DNA from: Eudorina sp. 2006-703-Eu-15
Lineage: Eukaryota; Chlorophyta; Chlorophyceae; Chlamydomonadales; Volvocaceae
Direction of reading: 5' to 3'
Length of the DNA: 64,000 bases
NCBI GenBank assembly: GCA_003117195.1
Contig: BDSI01000014.1
Span: 310,001 to 374,000, forward strand
Positions 10,477 to 23,874 of this stretch are shown here, piece after piece. Below the pieces are notes generated by a model. It did not search any database and had not been told where the DNA came from. It worked only from the letters and a program-made list of their open reading frames with translations. Within the stretch, counting starts at the first letter, position 1. Each line of letters opens with the position of its first letter. The translations under genes were made by a program, and so were the position numbers.

Positions 10477-11546
10477 ACGGTCTCTTGCCTCTGCACAGTA
10501 TGCCATGTGCACACACTCGAGGGGCGGTATGGACGGCATGACACAAGTATTCTACCTGATACACAGGAAGCTTAGGTCCACGGGGGCCCGAGATGTCAAT
10601 GACAGATGCGAGCCCTTCCCAGTGAGTCGCTCACTGGGCTGATGGATGACATAAGTGGAACCGACAGTGTCAATATGCTGGCCGAGCCAGTCGCCGGCAA
10701 TATTCACATATTACCCGCCGCTCCACGGCATGTGGGTTCGTCCGGATGCGTTCGAGGGTTCACCCTCCGCCGGCTTTCCCTTGCCCGCCTCGTGGCCGCC
10801 TGCCCCCGCACAGCTATAGCCACAGCTGCAGCCACAGCTACAGCCACAGCTACAGCCACAGCTACAGCCTCACCGACAGCTACCACTGAAAATCCCCGGG
10901 AGCCACAGCTAAAGCCACCACTGCAAAACACTGGGAACAGTGGCTGTTGCGCACCCTGGCTGCAGTACACGATGTACGCCAGTATGGGCACCGTACACGC
11001 ACACGGCACCTGCAGAAGCTGGGTCGGCGATGGCGGTGTGACACGTGAGGCCTTGGAGAACTGCAGTTGCGGCATGCGGTCGGTGACATCTGCAAGTTCG
11101 TATTTTACCGATCCCCGATCGTACCCCCATACAATGCCGTACCTCAGTCACACCATGCTCTCGTACCGTACCCCAAACCGTGCCTGGGAATCCGTCAGCG
11201 TTACTAGTTCAGTCACAGCAGCAGGGCAGCCCCCGGACTCACCCAGATGCTGTACTGTCGTACCGGACACAGGTTGGAAAGAAGTTGACCCGCGGCAGCC
11301 CAAGATGGACATGGTGTTGAGCGACAGCTGCGGAGATGTTCCTGGCGGTTGGTTTGTGTTGGGCGGGGCCATGGAGGAGATTGAACCCCGATTATTACCC
11401 AGCTTCCCACACAGGTGTGAAGGCAGGGCTTTCTTCATAGGACCGCCCCTGGACCTTCCACGCTGCGTGCTTCCCGCGCTTCTTCCCTTGCCGCGGGGTC
11501 GGTTGTGGGCGGCCCGTGGACTTTTGATGCTTCTGGTCAGCTGTCC

Positions 11547-11618
11547 GGGGTATTAGCTCAGTGGTAGAGCGCGCTCTTCGCATGCGTGAGGTCATCGGAT
11601 CGATCCCGATATGCTCCA
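11547..11618 (+). tRNA. tRNA-Ala (CGC), subtype A
   Basis: Same gene sequence as at 10405. The preceding unit is 2 bp shorter because of single-base losses in CCCC runs. Confidence 0.6.
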
Positions 11619-12702
11619 ACGGTCTCTTGCCTCTGCACAGTATGCCATGTGCACACACTCGAGGGGCGGTATGGACGGCATGACACAAGTATTCTACCTG
11701 ATACACAGGAAGCTTAGGTCCACGGGGGCCCGAGATGTCAATGACAGATGCGAGCCCTTCCCAGTGAGTCGCTCACTGGGCTGATGGATGACATAAGTGG
11801 AACCGACAGTGTCAATATGCTGGCCGAGCCAGTCGCCGGCAATATTCACATATTACCCGCCGCTCCACGGCATGTGGGTTCGTCCGGATGCGTTCGAGGG
11901 TTCACCCTCCGCCGGCTTTCCCTTGCCCGCCTCGTGGCCGCCTGCCCCCGCACAGCTATAGCCACAGCTACAGCCACAGCTACAGCCACAGCTACAGCCA
12001 CAGCTACAGCCACAGCTACAGCCTCACCTACAGCTACCACTGAAAATCCCCGGGAGCCACAGCTAAAGCCACCACTGCAAAACACTGGGAACAGTGGCTG
12101 TTGCGCACCCTGGCTGCAGTACACGATGTACGCCAGTATGGGCACCGTACACGCACACGGCACCTGCAGAAGCTGGGTCGGCGATGGCGGTGTGACACGT
12201 GAGGCCTTGGAGAATTGCAGTTGCGGCATGCGGTCGGTGACATCTGCAAGTTCGTATTTTACCGATCCCCCGATCGTACCCCCATACAATGCCGTACCTC
12301 AGCCACACCATGCTCTCGTACCGTACCCCAAACCGTGCCTAGGAATCCGTCAGCGTTACTAGTTCAGTCACAGCAGCAGGGCAGCCCCCGGACTCACCCA
12401 GATGCTGTACTGTCGTACCGGACACAGGTTGGAAAGAAGTTGACTCGCGGCAGCCCCGAGATGGACATGGTGTTGAGCGACAGCTGCGGAGATGTTCCTG
12501 GCGGTTGGTTTGTGTTGGGCGGGGCCATGGAGGAGAATGAACCCCGATTATTACCCAGCTTCCCACACAGGTGTGAAGGCAGGGCTTTCTTCATAGGACC
12601 GCCCCTGGACCTTCCACGCTGCGTGCTTCCCGCGCTTCTTCCCTTGCCGCGGGGTCGGTTGTGGGCGGCCCGTGGACTTTTGATGCTTCTGGTCAGCTGT
12701 CC

Positions 12703-12774
12703 GGGGTATTAGCTCAGTGGTAGAGCGCGCGCTTTGCATGCGTGAGGTCATCGGATCGATCCCGATATGCTCCA
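12703..12774 (+). tRNA. tRNA-Ala (UGC), subtype B
   Basis: TTTGCAT loop with a fully paired anticodon stem. Third member of the second A-A-B trimer. Confidence 0.72.
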
Positions 12775-13844
12775 ACGGTCTCTTGCCTCTGCACAGTGTG
12801 CCATGTGCACACACTCGAGGGGCGGTATGGACGGCATGACACAAGTATTCTACCTGATACACAGGAAGCTTAGGTCCACGGGGGCCCGAGATGTCAATGA
12901 CAGATGCGAGCCCTTCCCAGTGAGTCGCTCACTGGGCTGATGGATGACATAAGTGGAACCGACAGTGTCAATATGCTGGCCGAGCCAGTCGCCGGCAATA
13001 TTCACATATTACCCGCCGCTCCACGGCATGTGGGTTCGTCCGGATGCGTTCGAGGGTTCACCCTCCGCCGGCTTTCCCTTGCCCGCCTCGTGGCCGCCTG
13101 CCCCCGCACAGCTATAGCCACAGCTGCAGCCACAGCTACAGCCACAGCTACAGCCACAGCTACAGCCTCACCGACAGCTACCACTGAAAATCCCCGGGAG
13201 CCACAGCTAAAGCCACCACTGCAAAACACTGGGAACAGTGGCTGTTGCGCACCCTGGCTGCAGTACACGATGTACGCCAGTATGGGCACCGTACACGCAC
13301 ACGGCACCTGCAGAAGCTGGGTCGGCGATGGCGGTGTGACACGTGAGGCCTTGGAGAACTGCAGTTGCGGCATGCGGTCGGTGACATCTGCAAGTTCGTA
13401 TTTTACCGATCCCCCGATCGTACCCCCATACAATGCCGTACCTCAGTCACACCATGCTCTCGTACCGTACCCCAAACCGTGCCTGGGAATCCGTCAGCGT
13501 TACTAGTTCAGTCACAGCAGCAGGGCAGCCCCCGGACTCACCCAGATGCTGTACTGTCGTACCGGACACAGGTTGGAAAGAAGTTGACCGCGGCAGCCCA
13601 AGATGGACATGGTGTTGAGCGACAGCTGCGGAGATGTTCCTGGCGGTTGGTTTGTGTTGGGCGGGGCCATGGAGGAGATTGAACCCCGATTATTACCCAG
13701 CTTCCCACACAGGTGTGAAGGCAGGGCTTTCTTCATAGGACCGCCCCTGGACCTTCCACGCTGCGTGCTTCCCGCGCTTCTTCCCTTGCCGCGGGGTCGG
13801 TTGTGGGCGGCCCGTGGACTTTTGATGCTTCTGGTCAGCTGTCC

Positions 13845-13916
13845 GGGGTATTAGCTCAGTGGTAGAGCGCGCTCTTCGCATGCGTGAGGTCATCGGATCG
13901 ATCCCGATATGCTCCA
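13845..13916 (+). tRNA. tRNA-Ala (CGC), subtype A
   Basis: CGCTC stem variant with the position-30 mismatch. Here it is followed directly by a B copy, breaking the A-A-B order. Confidence 0.6.
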
Positions 13917-14999
13917 ACGGTCTCTTGCCTCTGCACAGTATGCCATGTGCACACACTCGAGGGGCGGTATGGACGGCATGACACAAGTATTCTACCTGAT
14001 ACACAGGAAGCTTAGGTCCACGGGGGCCCGAGATGTCAATGACAGATGCGAGCCCTTCCCAGTGAGTCGCTCACTGGGCTGATGGATGACATAAGTGGAA
14101 CCGACAGTGTCAATATGCTGGCCGAGCCAGTCGCCGGCAATATTCACATATTACCCGCCGCTCCACGGCATGTGGGTTCGTCCGGATGCGTTCGAGGGTT
14201 CACCCTCCGCCGGCTTTCCCTTGCCCGCCTCGTGGCCGCCTGCCCCCGCACAGCTATAGCCACAGCTACAGCCACAGCTACAGCCACAGCTACAGCCACA
14301 GCTACAGCCACAGCTACAGCCTCACCTACAGCTACCACTGAAAATCCCCGGGAGCCACAGCTAAAGCCACCACTGCAAAACACTGGGAACAGTGGCTGTT
14401 GCGCACCCTGGCTGCAGTACACGATGTACGCCAGTATGGGCACCGTACACGCACACGGCACCTGCAGAAGCTGGGTCGGCGATGGCGGTGTGACACGTGA
14501 GGCCTTGGAGAATTGCAGTTGCGGCATGCGGTCGGTGACATCTGCAAGTTCGTATTTTACCGATCCCCCGATCGTACCCCCATACAATGCCGTACCTCAG
14601 CCACACCATGCTCTCGTACCGTACCCCAAACCGTGCCTAGGAATCCGTCAGCGTTACTAGTTCAGTCACAGCAGCAGGGCAGCCCCCGGACTCACCCAGA
14701 TGCTGTACTGTCGTACCGGACACAGGTTGGAAAGAAGTTGACTCGCGGCAGCCCGAGATGGACATGGTGTTGAGCGACAGCTGCGGAGATGTTCCTGGCG
14801 GTTGGTTTGTGTTGGGCGGGGCCATGGAGGAGAATGAACCCCGATTATTACCCAGCTTCCCACACAGGTGTGAAGGCAGGGCTTTCTTCATAGGACCGCC
14901 CCTGGACCTTCCACGCTGCGTGCTTCCCGCGCTTCTTCCCTTGCCGCGGGGTCGGTTGTGGGCGGCCCGTGGACTTTTGATGCTTCTGGTCAGCTGTCC

Positions 15000-15071
15000 G
15001 GGGTATTAGCTCAGTGGTAGAGCGCGCGCTTTGCATGCGTGAGGTCATCGGATCGATCCCGATATGCTCCA
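15000..15071 (+). tRNA. tRNA-Ala (UGC), subtype B
   Basis: TTTGCAT loop, stems intact. The 3' flank differs slightly (GTGCACACTCTCGAGG). Confidence 0.72.
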
Positions 15072-16139
15072 ACGGTCTCTTGCCTCTGCACAGTGTGCCA
15101 TGTGCACACTCTCGAGGGGCGGTATGGACGGCATGACACAAGTATTCTACCTGATACACAGGAAGCTTAGGTCCACGGGGGCCCGAGATGTCAATGACAG
15201 ATGCGAGCCCTTCCCAGTGAGTCGCTCACTGGGCTGATGGATGACATAAGTGGAACCGACAGTGTCAATATGCTGGCCGAGCCAGTCGCCGGCAATATTC
15301 ACATATTACCCGCCGCTCCACGGCATGTGGGTTCGTCCGGATGCGTTCGAGGGTTCACCCTCCGCCGGCTTTCCCTTGCCCGCCTCGTGGCCGCCTGCCC
15401 CCGCACAGCTATAGCCACAGCTGCAGCCACAGCTACAGCCACAGCTACAGCCACAGCTACAGCCTCACCGACAGCTACCACTGAAAATCCCGGGAGCCAC
15501 AGCTAAAGCCACCACTGCAAAACACTGGGAACAGTGGCTGTTGCGCACCCTGGCTGCAGTACACGATGTACGCCAGTATGGGCACCGTACACGCACACGG
15601 CACCTGCAGAAGCTGGGTCGGCGATGGCGGTGTGACACGTGAGGCCTTGGAGAACTGCAGTTGCGGCATGCGGTCGGTGACATCTGCAAGTTCGTATTTT
15701 ACCGATCCCCCGATCGTACCCCCATACAATGCCGTACCTCAGCCACACCATGCTCTCGTACCGTACCCCAAACCGTGCCTGGGAATCCGTCAGCGTTACT
15801 AGTTCAGTCACAGCAGCAGGGCAGCCCCGGACTCACCCAGATGCTGTACTGTCGTACCGGACACAGGTTGGAAAGAAGTTGACCGCGGCAGCCCCAAGAT
15901 GGACATGGTGTTGAGCGACAGCTGCGGAGATGTTCCTGGCGGTTGGTTTGTGTTGGGCGGGGCCATGGAGGAGAATGAACCCCGATTATTACCCAGCTTC
16001 CCACACAGGTGTGAAGGCAGGGCTTTCTTCATAGGACCGCCCCTGGACCTTCCACGCTGCGTGCTTCCCGCGCTTCTTCCCTTGCCGCGGGGTCGGTTGT
16101 GGCGGCCCGTGGACTTTTGATGCTTCTGGTCAGCTGTCC

Positions 16140-16211
16140 GGGGTATTAGCTCAGTGGTAGAGCGCGCACTTTGCGTGCGTGAGGTCATCGGATCGATCCC
16201 GATATGCTCCA
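16140..16211 (+). tRNA. tRNA-Ala (UGC), G37 variant with stem mismatch
   Basis: Anticodon arm reads CGCAC-TTTGCGT-GCGTG: A30-C40 does not pair, and position 37 is G rather than A. Confidence 0.55.
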
Positions 16212-17282
16212 ACGGTCTCTTGCCTCTGCACAGTGTGCCATGTGCACACACTCGAGGGGCGGTATGGACGGCATGACACAAGTATTCTACCTGATACACA
16301 GGAAGCTTAGGTCCACGGGGGCCCGAGATGTCAATGACAGATGCGAGCCCTTCCCAGTGAGTCGCTCACTGGGCTGATGGATGACATAAGTGGAACCGAC
16401 AGTGTCAATATGCTGGCCGAGCCAGTCGCCGGCAATATTCACATATTACCCGCCGCTCCACGGCATGTGGGTTCGTCCGGATGCGTTCGAGGGTTCACCC
16501 TCCGCCGGCTTTCCCTTGCCCGCCTCGTGGCCGCCTGCCCCCGCACAGCTATAGCCACAGCTACAGCCACAGCTACAGCCACAGCTACAGCCACAGCTAC
16601 AGCCTCACCTACAGCTACCACTGAAAATCCCCGGGAGCCACAGCTAAAGCCACCACTGCAAAACACTGGGAACAGTGGCTGTTGCGCACCCTGGCTGCAG
16701 TACACGATGTACGCCAGTATGGGCACCGTACACGCACACGGCACCTGCAGAAGCTGGGTCGGCGATGGCGGTGTGACACGTGAGGCCTTGGAGAACTGCA
16801 GTTGCGGCATGCGGTCGGTGACATCTGCAAGTTCGTATTTTACCGATCCCCCGATCGTACCCCCATACAATGCCGTACCTCAGCCACACCATGCTCTCGT
16901 ACCGTACCCCAAACCGTGCCTAGGAATCCGTCAGCGTTACTAGTTCAGTCACAGCAGCAGGGCAGCCCCCGGACTCACCCAGATGCTGTACTGTCGTACC
17001 GGACACAGGTTGGAAAGAAGTTGACTCGCGGCAGCCCCGAGATGGACATGGTGTTGAGCGACAGCTGCGGAGATGTTCCTGGCGGTTGGTTTGTGTTGGC
17101 GGGGCCATGGAGGAGATTGAACCCCGATTATTACCCAGCTTCCCACACAGGTGTGAAGGCAGGGCCCTCTTCATAGGACCGCCCCTGGACCTTCCACGCT
17201 GCGTGCTTCCCGCGCTTCTTCCCTTGCCGCGGGGTCGGTTGTGGGCGGCCCGTGCACTTTTGATGCTTCTGGTCAGCTGTCC

Positions 17283-17354
17283 GGGGTATTAGCTCAGTGG
17301 TAGAGCGCGCTCTTCGCATGCGTGAGGTCATCGGATCGATCCCGATATGCTCCA
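17283..17354 (+). tRNA. tRNA-Ala (CGC), subtype A
   Basis: Last CGCTC-stem copy. It precedes the first strongly expanded minisatellite (17 copies of the 12-mer). Confidence 0.6.
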
Positions 17355-17686
17355 ACGGTCTCTTGCCTCTGCACAGTATGCCATGTGCACACACTCGAGG
17401 GGCGGTATGGACGGCATGACACAAGTATTCTACCTGATACACAGGAAGCTTAGGTCCACGGGGGCCCGAGATGTCAATGACAGATGCGAGCCCTTCCCAG
17501 TGAGTCGCTCACTGGGCTGATGGATGACATAAGTGGAACCGACAGTGTCAATATGCTGGCTTAGCCAGTCGCCGGCAATATTCACATATTACCCGCCGCT
17601 CCACGGCATGTGGGTTCGTCCGGATGTGTTCGAGGGTTCACCCTCCGCCGGCTTTCCCTTGCCCGCCTCGTGGCGGCCTGCCCCCG

Positions 17687-17890
17687 CACAGCTATAGCCA
17701 CAGCTACAGCCACAGCTACAGCCACAGCTACAGCCACAGCTACAGCCACAGCTACAGCCACAGCTACAGCCACAGCTACAGCCACAGCTACAGCCACAGC
17801 TACAGCCACAGCTACAGCCACAGCTACAGCCACAGCTACAGCCACAGCTACAGCCACAGCTACAGCCACAGCTACAGCCACAGCTACAGC
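17687..17890 (+). repeat. 12-bp minisatellite, about 17 copies
   Basis: Nearly perfect CACAGCTACAGC repeats over 204 bp, the first large expansion in the array. It begins 404 bp after the tRNA start, as in the short units. Confidence 0.95.
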
Positions 17891-18546
17891 CTCACCTACA
17901 GCTACCACTGAAAATCCCCGGGAGCCACAGCTAAAGCCACCACTGCAAAACACTGGGAACAGTGGCTGTTGCGCACCCTGGCTGCAGTACACGATTTACG
18001 CCAGTATGGGCACCGTACACGCACACGGCACCTGCAGAAGCTGGGTCGGCAATGGCGGTGTGACACGTGAGGCCTTGGAGAACTGCCGTTGCGGCATGCG
18101 GTCGGTGACATCTGCAAGTTCGTATTTTACCGATCCCCCGATCGTACCCCCATACAATGCCGTACCTCAGCCACACCATGCTCTCGTACCGTACCCCAAA
18201 CCGTGCCTAGGAATCCGTCAGCGTTACTAGTTCAGTCACAGCAGCAGGGCAGCCCCCGGACTCATCCAGATGCTGTACTGTCGTACCGGACACAGGTTGG
18301 AAAGAAGTTGACTCGCGGCAGCCCCAAGATGGACATGGTGTTGAGCGACAGCTGCGGAGATGTTCCTGGCGGTTGGTTTGTGTTGGGCGGGGCCATGGAG
18401 GAGAATGAACCCACACAGGTGTGAAGGCAGGGCCCTCTTCATAGGACCGCCCCTGGACCTTCCACGCTGCGTGCTTCCCGCGCTTCTTCCCTTGGGGGTC
18501 GGTTGTGGGCGGCCCGTGGACTTTTGATGCTTCTGGTCAGCTGTCC

Positions 18547-18618
18547 GGGGTATTAGCTCAGTGGTAGAGCGCGCACTTTGCGTGCGTGAGGTCATCGGAT
18601 CGATCCCGATATGCTCCA
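18547..18618 (+). tRNA. tRNA-Ala (UGC), G37 variant with stem mismatch
   Basis: Same CGCAC-TTTGCGT arm as the copy at 16140. The upstream body lacks the GATTATTACCCAGCTTCC segment. Confidence 0.55.
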
Positions 18619-19723
18619 ACGGTCTCTTGCCTCTGCACAGTGTGCCATGTGCACACACTCGAGGGCGGTATGGACGGCATGACACAAGTCTTCTACCTGA
18701 TACACAGGAAGCTTAGGTCCACGGGGGCCCGAGATGTCAATGACAGATGCGAGCCCTTCCCAGTGAGTCGCTCACTGGGCTGATGGATGACATAAGTGGA
18801 ACCGACAGTGTCAATATGCTGGCTTAGCCAGTCGCCGGCAATATTCACATATTACCCGCCGCTCCACGGCATGTGGGTTCGTCCGGATGCGTTCGAGGGT
18901 TCACCCTCCGCCGGCTTTCCCTTGCCCGCCTCGTGGCCGCCTGCACCCGCACAGCTATAGCCACAGCTACAGCCACAGCTACAGCCACAGCTACAGCCAC
19001 AGCGACAGCCACAGCTACAGCCACAGCTACAGCCACAGCTACAGCCACAGCTACAGCCACAGCTACAGCCACAGCTACAGCTACCACTGAAAATCCCCGG
19101 GAGCCACAGCCAAAGCCACCACTGCAAAACACTGAGAACAGTGGCTGTTGCGCACCCTGGCTGCAGTACACGATGTACGCCAGTATGGGCAACGTACACG
19201 CACACGGCACCTGCAGAAGCTGGGTCGGCGATGGCGGTGTGACACGTGAGGCCTTGGAGAACTGCCGTTGCGGCATGCGGTCGGTGACATCTGCAAGTTC
19301 GTATTTTACCGATCCCCGATCGTACCCCCATACAATGCCGTACCTCAGCCACACCATGCTCTCGTACCGTACCCCAAACCGTGCCTAGGAATCCGTCAGC
19401 GTTACTAGTTCAGTCACAGCAGCAGGGCAGCCCCGGACTCATCCAGATGCTGTACTGTCGTACCGGACACAGGTTGGAAAGAAGTTGACTCGCGGCAGCC
19501 CCAAGATGGACATGGTGTTGAGCGACAGCTGCGGAGATGTTCCTGGCGGTTGGTTTGTGTTGGGCGGGGCCATGGAGGAGAATGAACCCACACAGGTGTG
19601 AAGGCAGGGCCCTCTTCATAGGACCGCCCCTGGACCTTCCACGCTGCGTGCTTCCCGCGCTTCTTCCCTTGGGGGTCGGTTGTGGGCGGCCCGTGGACTT
19701 TTGATGCTTCTGGTCAGCTGTCC

Positions 19724-19795
19724 GGGGTATTAGCTCAGTGGTAGAGCGCGCACTTTGCGTGCGTGAGGTCATCGGATCGATCCCGATATGCTCCA
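19724..19795 (+). tRNA. tRNA-Ala (UGC), G37 variant with stem mismatch
   Basis: Same arm as at 18547, and the upstream body carries the same internal deletion, so the two units are recent duplicates. Confidence 0.55.
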
Positions 19796-20921
19796 ACGGT
19801 CTCTTGCCTCTGCACAGTGTGCCATGTGCACACACTCGAGGGGCGGTATGGACGGCATGACACAAGTCTTCTACCTGATACACAGGAAGCTTAGGTCCAC
19901 GGGGGTCCGAGATGTCAATGACAGATGCGAGCCCTTCCCAGTGAGTCGCTCACTGGGCTGATGGATGACATAAGTGGAACCGACAGTGTCAATATGCTGG
20001 CTTAGCCAGTCGCCGGCAATATTCACATATTACCCGCCGCTCCACGGCATGTGGGTTCGTCCGGATGCGTTCGAGGGTTCACCCTCCGCCGGCTTTCCCT
20101 TGCCCGCCTCGTGGCCGCCTGCACCCGCACAGCTATAGCCACAGCTACAGCCACAGCTACAGCCACAGCTACAGCCACAGCGACAGCCACAGCTACAGCC
20201 ACAGCTACAGCCACAGCTACAGCCACAGCTACAGCCACAGCTACAGCCACAGCTACAGCTACCACTGAAAATCCCCGGGAGCCACAGCCAAAGCCACCAC
20301 TGCAAAACACTGAGAACAGTGGCTGTTGCGCACCCTGGCTGCAGTACACGATGTACGCCAGTATGGGCAACGTACACGCACACGGCACCTGCAGAAGCTG
20401 GGTCGGCGATGGCGGTGTGACACGTGAGGCCTTGGAGAACTGCCGTTGCGGCATGCGGTCGGTGACATCTGCAAGTTCGTATTTTACCGATCCCCCGATC
20501 GTACCCCCATACAATGCCGTACCTCAGCCACACCATGCTCTCGTACCGTACCCCAAACCGTGCCTAGGAATCCGTCAGCGTTACTAGTTCAGTCACAGCA
20601 GCAGGGCAGCCCCGGACTCATCCAGATGCTGTACTGTCGTACCGGACACAGGTTGGAAAGAAGTTGACTCGCGGCAGCCCCAAGATGGACATGGTGTTGA
20701 GCGACAGCTGCGGAGATGTTCCTGGCGGTTGGTTTGTGTTGGGCGGGGCCATGGAGGAGAATGAACCCGATTATTACCCAGCTTCCCACACAGGTGTGAA
20801 GGCAGGGCCCTCTTCATAGGACCGCCCCTGGACTTTCCACGCTGCGTGCTTCCCGCGCTTCTTCCCTTGGGGGTCGGTTGTGGGCGGCCCGTGGACTTTT
20901 GATGCTTCTGGTCAGCTGTCC

Positions 20922-20993
20922 GGGGTATTAGCTCAGTGGTAGAGCGCGCGCTTTGCGTGCGTGAGGTCATCGGATCGATCCCGATATGCTCCA
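20922..20993 (+). tRNA. tRNA-Ala (UGC), G37 variant
   Basis: CGCGC-TTTGCGT-GCGTG: the stem is fully paired again while G37 is retained, intermediate between the 18547 type and the canonical UGC type. Confidence 0.65.
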
Positions 20994-21323
20994 ACGGTCT
21001 CTTGCCTCTGCACAGTGTGCCATGTGCACACACTCGAGGGGCGGTATGGACGGCATGACACAAGTATTCTACCTGATACACAGGAAGCTTAGGTCCACGG
21101 GGCCCGAGATGTCAATGACAGATGCGAGCCCTTCCCAGTGAGTCGCTCACTGGGCTGATGGATGACATAAGTGGAACCGACAGTGTCAATATGCTGGCTT
21201 AGCCAGTCGCCGGCAATATTCACATATTACCCGCCGCTCCACGGCATGTGGGTTCGTCCGGATGCGTTCGAGGGTTCACCCTCCGCCGGCTTTCCTTGCC
21301 CGCCTCGTGGCCGCCTGCCCCCG

Positions 21324-21526
21324 CACAGCTATAGCCACAGCTACAGCCACAGCTACAGCCACAGCTACAGCACAGCTACAGCCACACTACAGCCACAGCT
21401 ACAGCCACAGCTACAGCCACAGCTACAGCCACAGCTACAGCCACAGCTACAGTCACAGCTACAGCCACAGCTACAGCCACAGCTACAGCCACAGCTACAG
21501 CCACAGCTACAGCCACAGCTACAGCT
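21324..21526 (+). repeat. 12-bp minisatellite with internal deletions
   Basis: About 17 copies, with irregular CAGCACAGC and CCACACTACAG junctions and one AGTCACAGC variant. Confidence 0.9.
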
Positions 21527-22193
21527 CACCTACAGCTACCACTGAAAATCCCGGGAGCCACAGCTAAAGCCACCACTGCAAAACACTGGGAACAGTGGCT
21601 GTTGCGCACCCTGGCTGCAGTACACGATGTACGCCAGTATGGGCACACGCACACGGCACCTGCAGAAGCTGGGTCGGCGATGGCGGTGTGACACGTGAGG
21701 CCTTGGAGAACTGCCGTTGCGGCATGCGGTCGGTGACATCTGCAAGTTCGTATTTTACCGATCCCCCGATCGTACCCCATACAATGCCGTACCTCAGCCA
21801 CACCATGCTCTCGTACCGTACCCCAAACCGTGCCTAGGAATCCGTCAGCGTTACTAGTTCAGTCACAGCAGCAGGGCAGCCCCCGGACTCATCCAGATGC
21901 TGTACTGTCGTACCGGACACAGGTTGGAAAGAAGTTGACTCGCGCAGCCCCAAGATGGACATGGTGTTGAGCGACAGCTGCGGAGATGTTCCTTGCGGTT
22001 GGTTTGTGTTGGGCGGGGCCATGGAGGAGAATGAACCCCGATTATTACCCAGCTTCCCACACAGGTGTGAAGGCAGGGCCCTCTTCATAGGACCGCCCCT
22101 GGACCTTCCACGCTGCGTGCTTCCCGCGCTTCTTCCCTTGCGCGGGTCGGTTGTGGGCGGCCGTGGACTTTTGATGCTTCTGGTCAGCTGTCC

Positions 22194-22265
22194 GGGGTAT
22201 TAGCTCAGTGGTAGAGCGCGCGCTTTGCGTGCGTGAGGTCATCGGATCGATCCCGATATGCTCCA
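22194..22265 (+). tRNA. tRNA-Ala (UGC), G37 variant
   Basis: Same anticodon arm as at 20922, with no other change seen. Confidence 0.65.
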
Positions 22266-22597
22266 ACGGTCTCTTGCCTCTGCACAGTGTGCCATGTGCA
22301 CACACTCGAGGGGCGGTATGGACGGCATGACACAAGTATTCTACCTGATACACAGGAAGCTTAGGTCCACGGGGGCCCGAGATGTCAATGACAGATGCGA
22401 GCCCTTCCCAGTGAGTCGCTCACTGGGCTGATGGATGACATAAGTGGAACCGACAGTGTCAATATGCTGGCTTAGCCAGTCGCCGGCAATATTCACATAT
22501 TACCCGCCGCTCCACGGCATGTGGGTTCGTCCGGATGCGTTCGAGGGTTCACCCTCCGCCGGCTTTCCCTTGCCCGCCTCGTGGCCGCCTGCCCCCG

Positions 22598-22797
22598 CAC
22601 AGCTATAGCCACAGCTACAGCCACAGCTACAGCCACAGCTACAGCCACAGCTACAGCCCACCTACAGCCACAGCTACAGCCACAGCTACAGCCACAGCTA
22701 CCCACGCTACAGCCACAGCTACAGCCACAGCTACAGCCACAGCTACAGCCACAGCTACAGCCACAGCTACAGCCACAGCTACAGCCACAGCTACAGC
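22598..22797 (+). repeat. 12-bp minisatellite with irregular copies
   Basis: About 16 copies, interrupted by CAGCCCACCTACAGCC and CTACCCACGCTAC. Confidence 0.9.
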
Positions 22798-23469
22798 CTC
22801 ACCTACAGCTACCACTGAAAATCCCGGGAGCCACAGCTAAAGCCACCACTGCAAAACACTGGGAACAGTGGCTGTTGCGCACCCTGGCTGCAGTACACGA
22901 TGTACGCCAGTATGGGCACACACGCACACGGCACCTGCAGAAGCTGGGTCGGCGATGGCGGTGTGACACGTGAGGCCTTGGAGAACTGCCGTTGCGGCAT
23001 GCGGTCGGTGACATCTGCAAGTTCGTATTTTACCGATCCCCCGATCGTACCCCCATACAATGCCGTACCTCAGCCACACCATGCTCTCGTACCGTACCCC
23101 AAACCGTGCCTAGGAATCCGTCAGCGTTACTAGTTCAGTCACAGCAGCAGGGCAGCCCCGGACTCATCCAGATGCTGTACTGTCGTACCGGACACAGGTT
23201 GGAAAGAAGTTGACTCGCGGCAGCCCCAAGATGGACATGGTGTTGAGCGACAGCTGCGGAGATGTTCCTGGCGGTTGGTTTGTGTTGGGCGGGGCCATGG
23301 AGGAGAATGAACCCCGATTATTACCCAGCTTCCCACACAGGTGTGAAGGCAGGGCCCTCTTCATAGGACCGCCCCTGGACCTTCCACGCTGCGTGCTTCC
23401 CGCGCTTCTTCCCTTGCGGGGTCGGTTGTGGGCGGCCCGTGGACTTTTGATGCTCCTGGTCAGCTGTCC

Positions 23470-23541
23470 GGGGTATTAGCTCAGTGGTAGAGCGCGCGCT
23501 TTCGCATGCGTGAGGTCATCGGATCGATCCGATATGCTCCA
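23470..23541 (+). tRNA. tRNA-Ala-like, disrupted (8-nt anticodon loop)
   Basis: The loop reads TTTCGCAT (one extra T), and the T-arm has lost one C (GATCCGAT instead of GATCCCGAT). It looks like a hybrid of the TTTGC and TTCGC types and is probably not functional, or it is a consensus error. Confidence 0.45.
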
Positions 23542-23874
23542 ACGGTCTCTTGCCTCTGCACAGTGTGCCATGTGCACACACTCGAGGGGCGGTATGGACG
23601 GCATGACACAAGTATTCTACCTGATACACAGGAAGCTTAGGTCCACGGGGGCCCGAGATGTCAATGACAGATGCGAGCCCTTCCCAGTGAGTCGCTCACT
23701 GGGCTGATGGATGACATAAGTGGAACCGACAGTGTCAATATGCTGGCTTAGCCAGTCGCCGGCAATATTCACATATTACCCGCCGCTCCACGGCATGTGG
23801 GTTCGTCCGGATGCGTTCGAGGGTTCACCCTCCGCCGGCTTTCCCTTGCCCGCCTCGTGGCCGCCTGCCCCCGC

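Larger units (their letters stand above)
5817..17282 (+). repeat. Sub-block 1: compact units of 1140-1156 bp with A-A-B order
   Basis: Ten units between tRNA starts 5817, 6961, 8105, 9261, 10405, 11547, 12703, 13845, 15000, 16140 and 17283. Two subtypes alternate. Type A has a CGCTC anticodon stem (tRNAs at 6961, 8105, 10405, 11547, 13845, 17283). Type B has TTTGCAT loops (9261, 12703, 15000). Order A-A-B, A-A-B, A-B gives a higher-order period of about 3.44 kb. Minisatellites are short here (5-6 copies). Confidence 0.9.

Noticed and set aside
17687..17890. CRISPR-like array
   Set aside because: The 12-bp units are contiguous with no spacers, and the context is eukaryotic.
17582..17992. Minus-strand Ala-Val repeat and Cys-Gly-Cys-Ser repeat proteins
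   Set aside because: Alternative-frame readings of the CACAGCTACAGC minisatellite; length follows repeat number only.
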